A stretch of DNA of 64,000 bases, from the NCBI GenBank assembly GCA_023250195.1, contig JAHFBF010000003.1, positions 1 through 64,000 of the forward strand. Direction: 5' to 3'. The notes under the pieces are model-generated. The model saw nothing but the letters and a program-made list of their open reading frames with translations. It did no database searches and had not been told where the DNA came from. The first letter of the stretch is position 1. Every line of letters begins with the position of its first letter. Source of the DNA: Candidatus Melainabacteria bacterium (GTDB lineage Bacteria > Cyanobacteriota > Vampirovibrionia > 2-02-FULL-35-15). The position numbers and the translations under genes are program-made. This document shows, in pieces, positions 58,132 to 64,000 of the stretch.

Positions 58132-58370
58132 ATGAAAAGGAAGAAAGACAATAAACCCAAAATTATAGAAGAACTTATCCCAATGACAGAGGAACAGCTC
58201 GAAGAAACTATTGAAAAACTAACTCAGATCTATGCGCTGATTTATGGATGGAAGCCAAAATTAACCAGGACTCAATCCTTCGAACAGAAACCGCACCAGA
58301 CATAGGTTTCATTAAATGGGCTATATTAATGCGCTCTGCGGCCACCGGACATGATCTTGATGGATACTAA
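58132..58370 (+). pseudogene. Probable frameshifted small gene
   Basis: MKRKKDNKPKIIEELIPMTEEQLEETIEKLTQIYALIYG in one frame, then WMEAKINQDSILRTETAPDIGFIKWAILMRSAATGHDLDGY* in another. Confidence 0.4.
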
Positions 58371-58372
58371 AG

Positions 58373-59215
58373 TTATTTAGGAACTCCTGCTTCATCTAAT
58401 TTACCCATCAATAAACTTGCAACAAAAATTAGATGAATAGCTCTACTCTTACTAATGATTAAATTATTATGTGCTTTTGGATTTCTTATACCAATCATTG
58501 AACCTGCAAAAATTTGCATATATCCTTGCTGAATATTTTTTCCTGTTTCTGTGGATAAATCGTCCAGTGGTATAACAGGACTATTACCTGAAAAAGCTTT
58601 GTACATTAAATCTGCCCCATCAAGTTCCTGACCAATTTTTGACTTATAATATTTTTTTATTCTATTATTTACTTCTTTAAAAGCTGATTCAACCGCGTCA
58701 GCAAAATGACCATCTTCAAGCTTCTTTTTCGAAACCTTTATAATTTTGGAATGAATGATTGACCACAAATCAGTTCCTTTTTCAGTTTTACTACCATTGA
58801 GGCCATTAGTCTCAAGATTTAAATATTGTAATTGAGGCATAATTTTTTCAGTTACTTCTTTATCTAAAATCTCAGTATGTCTAACAATAAAACCGTAATC
58901 TTGTTGAACTCCATTATGATATTTCCCCTGTAAAAATGTTTCAATTTCATTTATCCTACCCACCAATACAATTTCTTGATGTGCGATTGTTCCAACGGCA
59001 TCATCAGGCAAATTTTCAAATGAACGGCTTTTAAGGTCTTTGAACAGCGAAGCTAATCTTTTTATTATAGGTATTAGTTTTTTAAACGAATATTGCCCTT
59101 CTATGTTCATCCTTTCAAATAGTGCATCTAAATCAATTTTACCTAATTTGTCAGCATACTCATTAAATTGCTGTCGTCTAGGATCTTTTACTTTTATCTT
59201 TTTTAATGTAGCCAT
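58373..59215 (-). CDS. TIGR02391/Hypoth_Ymh-family protein
   Basis: C-terminal AGSMIGIRNPKAHNNLIISKSRAIHLIFVASLLMGKLDEAG. Confidence 0.75.
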   Translation of the reverse strand: MATLKKIKVKDPRRQQFNEYADKLGKIDLDALFERMNIEGQYSFKKLIPIIKRLASLFKDLKSRSFENLPDDAVGTIAHQEIVLVGRINEIETFLQGKYHNGVQQDYGFIVRHTEILDKEVTEKIMPQLQYLNLETNGLNGSKTEKGTDLWSIIHSKIIKVSKKKLEDGHFADAVESAFKEVNNRIKKYYKSKIGQELDGADLMYKAFSGNSPVIPLDDLSTETGKNIQQGYMQIFAGSMIGIRNPKAHNNLIISKSRAIHLIFVASLLMGKLDEAGVPK

Positions 59216-59218
59216 TAT

Positions 59219-62200
59219 TTAAACCCTAACAGCACTTTTCACCTTATGTAATTCAACCAAACCATCAATCCATATTTTTAAAGCAGCTTCAGCTTTCTTT
59301 TTGTCAGTTAATTCTGCACCTTCTTGATGGGCAACATATTGTTTTCTGAAATTATTTATTTCTTTTATATAATTATGAAGCTTTGAGTTTGATAAATCTT
59401 TAAAAGCATCTCTTAGAGCAAGAAAAATCCCTTGAATACCATCATCCCTGCCGCTGGCATAATCCAAGCAGAATTTTAAAAGTCCAATCTGTGATTTACC
59501 AGCACGATATAAAAGCATCTTTTTAAGATTGTCTGCAGTTTCTTTTAAATTGGTTTTTCCACCATAATAATCAGGTTCAAAAAAATCTTTTCTTCCTGAC
59601 TCAGAATCAGGGATATAAGGAAGTAATGTATCTATTATTAAAGCTTTTGTTGAATCATCTAATGGTCTTATAAGAGGTGTAAAAACGTGGGAGAAAGAAA
59701 AATTTTGGTCTCCTTTTTTTACAGCTTCTTCAAACAGAGTCACCGAATGCCTGATTGCTCTTTGGTATAGCTCTGGCAGTTTATTATAAATCCCAAGATC
59801 AATATAATGGTTCAGTCCTATTGACTGTTCGACCTGTACATCATCAAGATCAAGTTTAAGCTGTCCAGATTCAGCTTCTTTTAAAAGACTGACCAGATCA
59901 GGCTTACATGTCCTAATCAAGTCTTTAAGTTTGTTTGAATTAAAATTAGCAAACGTTGTTTGCTTAACAAATAAATAATCCCATTTAGATTTTTCAGTAG
60001 TCGCTGATTTACACCAAGCATTACCGTCTCTTGCCTTAAATGCTTGTTCTCTATCATGCAGATCTTTTGTTTCTACTAAGACATACTCACCTGTTTTCAT
60101 TCTAACTATAAAATCAGGGATATATATGTTTGTTCTAAGTTCAGAACTTAAGTAATCAATTTTTAGACTTTGTGGACCTGCATTTTTACAAAAAGAGACT
60201 ACATCATCAGCGTTTCTTAAAAAGTTTGCAAATCTTTCTTCAAAAGAATGATTACATGTAACGAGATTAAACGGAGTATTTTTGGCTTCAATAGCAGGTT
60301 TATTAATTGAAAATGTTACTTGAAAGGGTTTCCAGCTAGTTACAGATCTGCTCCCACCTTCAATTTTTCTTTTTTCTTTCTTTGTTGTCTTTGCTCTTAA
60401 GATAGGCACAAAGACTGCAAAGATATGTTCTCTTACATCAGAATCACCCAGTCTACTTATTAGTCTTTGATCATTAATATCTACTTTCTTTTCAAAAAGA
60501 ATATCTGTTAAAAAGTCTTTTAATAAAGGTGCAAGGAGCTGATGTAATCCACTAAGCCCTGTAAGCTTTTCAATGTATTCTCTGTAATAAGAAATAGATC
60601 CGAAGCCAGAAGAAAGCAGTTCTAACTTTATTTTCATTTTTTCTATGATTTCATCTGTAAGTAACGCTCTTCCTTCATAATCTATTTCCATTCTTCCTTT
60701 GTCACCTAAAGGAAGTTTGTCATATTGTTCAAATTGTTTTTTTATTTCCTCAATTGATATCTCAACTTCTTTCCTTCTTGTATATTCTCTGGTTAGTGAA
60801 GGTATTGTTAAATCAAGATTACTCACATCTTTTTTTTCTTTGTCCACAAAAATTGTTATTGTGGTTTTGGGAATATCTTCTATGTCCAGGACTTCTATAG
60901 GCAGACCTTCCTGACTAAGTTGTTCATCATAAAGACTTACAAACATTGGATGTTCTACTACAGCTACGATTTCATTTGCTCCACCAGAGCCAGGTGGAGT
61001 CATCCTTCTTAGTCCTCTTCCAAGCGTTTGTTCAGGCAGTATCTTTGAAGCTGCAGTCAATGGTCTAAGTGGAACTATTGTGGTTACATTTCTTACATCC
61101 CAACCCTCTCTCAGCATTAAAACAGATACAATGCAACAGTATTGACTTGAATTTGAATCCAGTTCTCTTGAAAGCTTTCTAAGTTCTTTTAAATCCTCAT
61201 CACTTATTTCTTTTTCACTTTCAATAAACTCTATTTTTTTATTTTTACCTTTTCCTGTTATTTTCTTTTTAACTTTTAGGTTTGTGTGTAAGTTAAGTGT
61301 CTTATTGTTTAATTCTTTGAAAACAGGATCAGAGTTTAGTCTTCTTGCAATGTCATCAGCAGCATCTGTGCTTTCCGTCATTATAAAAAGAAGAGGCTTT
61401 TTGCCTGATTTTTCCCACTCCTCTTTTGATGCCTTCCATCGCTCATAGCCTATTTTCAGATGTTGTTCATATACTATCGATGCATCGTCACTTGCTCTTT
61501 CAGTAAGCTTGTCACCTCTTCCTATTACGGGAGTTTTTACTATACCTCCGTCAACTGCTTCTCCAAGTGGAGTATCACAAACTATATGCTTAAATAATTG
61601 TCCTTTGTTATCCTTAGGTGTAGCTGAGAAATCAAGCTGTGCAAATATTCCGTCCCCACCTTTTTTCTTGACTTCTTCATTTAGGAACAATATTGCTTCA
61701 TTCCATGCTGAATCAGGATCCCATACATGGTGAGCCTCATCATTCAGAAGCATAATCTTTTTATGTGATGTGATTTTTTCTCTTAAAGATTCACCAATAT
61801 CAAGTGCTTTTGATTTTGAGACTGGAGGACCAGCCCATTTATAAAGTTCATCTTCTTTGTTGTTTTTCCTTTTGTCAAGATCATATAGCCTATGAATATT
61901 TGTCAGATAAAGTATTCCGCCTGTATTTGCTCCACTTACTTCATCTTGAAGAACTACAGATAGATTCCAGTCTCCCTTCCATGCAGGTGGAATTAAAGGA
62001 TCATTGTCAAATATTTTTCCATTTTCGAAATCTTCTTTTAAACGTTCAAAAACAGTAATGCCTGGTGCAATAGCAAGAAAATGTCTTGGCATTGGTGAGT
62101 TAGATTCGTAAAGAGAGTGGAAATAACTCCAGACGATTGCAAGACTCATTACTTTTGTTTTTCCAGCACCAGTTGCAATTTTAAAGGCATATCTAGTCCA

Positions 62201-62641
62201 GAGTTCTTCTTCCGGGCTTATACCTGCAGATTCTATTTCGCTATCATCTCCACTAAATTCATAAATAAGAGAGGATAAATTATCTATATTTCTGCATTCT
62301 TTTAGATAAATTAATGTTTCAATTGCTTCACGCTGACAAAAGTAATATTTAAATGGGTTACTTTCACCATCACTACTTTTAATAGTGTGATCTCTAAAAA
62401 ACCAGTGATGCAAAAGTTCTCTTGTAGTTTCGGATGCACCAGGATAACTATTGTTTCTCCACTCTTTAACCCAAGCTCTTAAATTCTGAGCAATTGTAAT
62501 AGGGCTTGGTCTGCGTGCATTAATTATTTGGGCTGGAGTACCCGGTGTTATAGATTTTATTCTATGCTTTGTTGGTTCTTCATATGGAGCAAACAAGGAC
62601 TCTAGTGCTGAAGGATTAATTACATGTTTAGTCATAATCAA
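59219..62641 (-). CDS. Type III Res-like DEAD/DEAH helicase-nuclease
   Basis: [50 protein letters not shown] helicase motifs; [21 protein letters not shown] nuclease motif. Confidence 0.88.
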   Translation of the reverse strand: MIMTKHVINPSALESLFAPYEEPTKHRIKSITPGTPAQIINARRPSPITIAQNLRAWVKEWRNNSYPGASETTRELLHHWFFRDHTIKSSDGESNPFKYYFCQREAIETLIYLKECRNIDNLSSLIYEFSGDDSEIESAGISPEEELWTRYAFKIATGAGKTKVMSLAIVWSYFHSLYESNSPMPRHFLAIAPGITVFERLKEDFENGKIFDNDPLIPPAWKGDWNLSVVLQDEVSGANTGGILYLTNIHRLYDLDKRKNNKEDELYKWAGPPVSKSKALDIGESLREKITSHKKIMLLNDEAHHVWDPDSAWNEAILFLNEEVKKKGGDGIFAQLDFSATPKDNKGQLFKHIVCDTPLGEAVDGGIVKTPVIGRGDKLTERASDDASIVYEQHLKIGYERWKASKEEWEKSGKKPLLFIMTESTDAADDIARRLNSDPVFKELNNKTLNLHTNLKVKKKITGKGKNKKIEFIESEKEISDEDLKELRKLSRELDSNSSQYCCIVSVLMLREGWDVRNVTTIVPLRPLTAASKILPEQTLGRGLRRMTPPGSGGANEIVAVVEHPMFVSLYDEQLSQEGLPIEVLDIEDIPKTTITIFVDKEKKDVSNLDLTIPSLTREYTRRKEVEISIEEIKKQFEQYDKLPLGDKGRMEIDYEGRALLTDEIIEKMKIKLELLSSGFGSISYYREYIEKLTGLSGLHQLLAPLLKDFLTDILFEKKVDINDQRLISRLGDSDVREHIFAVFVPILRAKTTKKEKRKIEGGSRSVTSWKPFQVTFSINKPAIEAKNTPFNLVTCNHSFEERFANFLRNADDVVSFCKNAGPQSLKIDYLSSELRTNIYIPDFIVRMKTGEYVLVETKDLHDREQAFKARDGNAWCKSATTEKSKWDYLFVKQTTFANFNSNKLKDLIRTCKPDLVSLLKEAESGQLKLDLDDVQVEQSIGLNHYIDLGIYNKLPELYQRAIRHSVTLFEEAVKKGDQNFSFSHVFTPLIRPLDDSTKALIIDTLLPYIPDSESGRKDFFEPDYYGGKTNLKETADNLKKMLLYRAGKSQIGLLKFCLDYASGRDDGIQGIFLALRDAFKDLSNSKLHNYIKEINNFRKQYVAHQEGAELTDKKKAEAALKIWIDGLVELHKVKSAVRV

Positions 62642-64000
62642 TGTCCACAGTTATCGAAGTATCTGCTCCAAAAACATCAATAACTTTTACACAAGCAGTA
62701 TATTTCCCTTTTTTAGGATAAACATAATTTTGATCTGAGATCAATTTGAGAGTTCTATCTTTCCTTGTTCGATAATCTTGCCAGTGATGTTCAAATGGCT
62801 TTCCAGGCTTATAATCAAAGTCCACTGCCCAAAAATCAATAAAGTCAAATCCATTGTCTGATGCACGCTCCCTTAATGCTTTTAGTTCTTTTTCAGGCAC
62901 TTCAGCAAGTGAGGGAATGTAATCAGTTAACTTAATATCTACCGTCTTTTTTCCTTTATCCCCTTTTTGATAAACGGGTTTCGCCTCCAAAAGGGCTATT
63001 TCGAAAAATACAACTTCACTTCTATTCTTTTCCATTATTTCCCTAGGTATTTTTACAAGCTTTATTTTTATATTTTCTTCAGCCTCGATTTCACTACAGA
63101 TAAACTTTAAGTCCATTTCAAATTCCCATGCAAGTAAATGAACTTCTTTTGCTCCTAATTCCCTAGCAGACTTAGCAACAACTTTTACCTCATCTCGTGT
63201 TAGAAGAGTATCAATATTATCCACGTGGACGAGTGCCTGTCCTTTTTTACCATGTATAAGAGGTGATGGAGGATCGTTTATTTCCTCTGCCTTATAAAAT
63301 TTAAGTACAAGTTTCCTATGCTCTTCATCTGCCCCTTGTAGATCTTTCATCTGCCACCACTGGCGTTCATAGCGACCCAGATTATAAACATCAAATGAAC
63401 GATAAGATTTTTCTTCTTTGTAAAGCTGTCTTTGAACTTCAATTAATCTTTTACGTGATGTATGAATAGCAAAACGTCCTAGATCAGCCATAACCCAGCG
63501 ACGTCCAAGTTTCTCAGCAACAGCACCAGTAGTACCACTCCCACAAAACAAGTCTGCAACTATACCACCTTCGGTTGAGGATGCTTTTATAATTCTTTCT
63601 AGTAAAGCTTCAGGTTTTTGAGTAGGATAATCTACTCTTTCAGTAGCCCCCGATTGTATAGATTGTATATCAAACCATACATCTTCTGGTGTTTTCCCTT
63701 CATCCAAATAATATCTGTATAATTTTTTTTTCCCCGTTCCCCATTTTTCTACATATTCTCTACCATCTTTATCAATACCCATTCTTCCACCATAATTTTT
63801 GCCTGATTCATCCTGCTTGTGTGGTGTAAACGGTAATCTCACAGCATCTTCATTGAATAAGGGATTCGAAGTTTTACCATATAAAAAAATCGTATTGTGT
63901 TTCCTTGCAAAGTACTTCTGTCCTTTCCCACCTTGACTAAAGTACCAAATAATTTCATTTATAAAATTTCCTTTACCAAAAATTTCGTCAAGTATGGAAT
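62628..64000 (-). CDS. Site-specific DNA methyltransferase (Mod-like), 5' truncated by window end
   Basis: [63 protein letters not shown]; reading frame stays open to 64000 beyond the ORF-track start ([51 protein letters not shown]). Confidence 0.9.
   Translation of the reverse strand, partial: SILDEIFGKGNFINEIIWYFSQGGKGQKYFARKHNTIFLYGKTSNPLFNEDAVRLPFTPHKQDESGKNYGGRMGIDKDGREYVEKWGTGKKKLYRYYLDEGKTPEDVWFDIQSIQSGATERVDYPTQKPEALLERIIKASSTEGGIVADLFCGSGTTGAVAEKLGRRWVMADLGRFAIHTSRKRLIEVQRQLYKEEKSYRSFDVYNLGRYERQWWQMKDLQGADEEHRKLVLKFYKAEEINDPPSPLIHGKKGQALVHVDNIDTLLTRDEVKVVAKSARELGAKEVHLLAWEFEMDLKFICSEIEAEENIKIKLVKIPREIMEKNRSEVVFFEIALLEAKPVYQKGDKGKKTVDIKLTDYIPSLAEVPEKELKALRERASDNGFDFIDFWAVDFDYKPGKPFEHHWQDYRTRKDRTLKLISDQNYVYPKKGKYTACVKVIDVFGADTSITVDIDYD

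Overview
AT-rich bacterial chromosomal window. It opens with the 3' end of a 23S rRNA and closes inside a DNA methyltransferase gene on the minus strand. The backbone is mostly housekeeping: mqnE, a Ser/Thr kinase, a purine nucleoside phosphorylase, an ATL protein, pyrE, thrS, an RlpA-like protein, sigA, guaB3, kdpABC, PrkA-like kinase, dps and mscS. I also found kdpF and a second microprotein that the ORF track missed. Between ~22.7 and 53 kb lie four large secreted repeat proteins: a Cys-rich protein, a Pro-rich protein with a 15-bp VNTR, a thrombospondin-type-3 protein, and a 1382-aa protein with EF-hand-like repeats and an FGE-like domain. From ~53 kb to the end is a defence-type accessory region: a HigBA-like toxin/antitoxin pair, a Shedu-like DUF4263 nuclease in a tight operon with two uncharacterised genes, a TIGR02391-like gene, a Res-like helicase/nuclease and a Mod-like methyltransferase. 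Dispersed non-coding elements are prominent: GTAGAGGCG palindromes of a cyanobacterial type, a three-layer nested MITE-like element with both filled and empty sites in the window, a 40-bp repeat, and paired left/right ~33-bp repeats bracketing dps and a TA cassette. Taxonomy is inference only; a non-photosynthetic Cyanobacteriota-like (Vampirovibrionia/Melainabacteria) host would fit. All calls come from reading the sequence and recalled family motifs; no searches were run.
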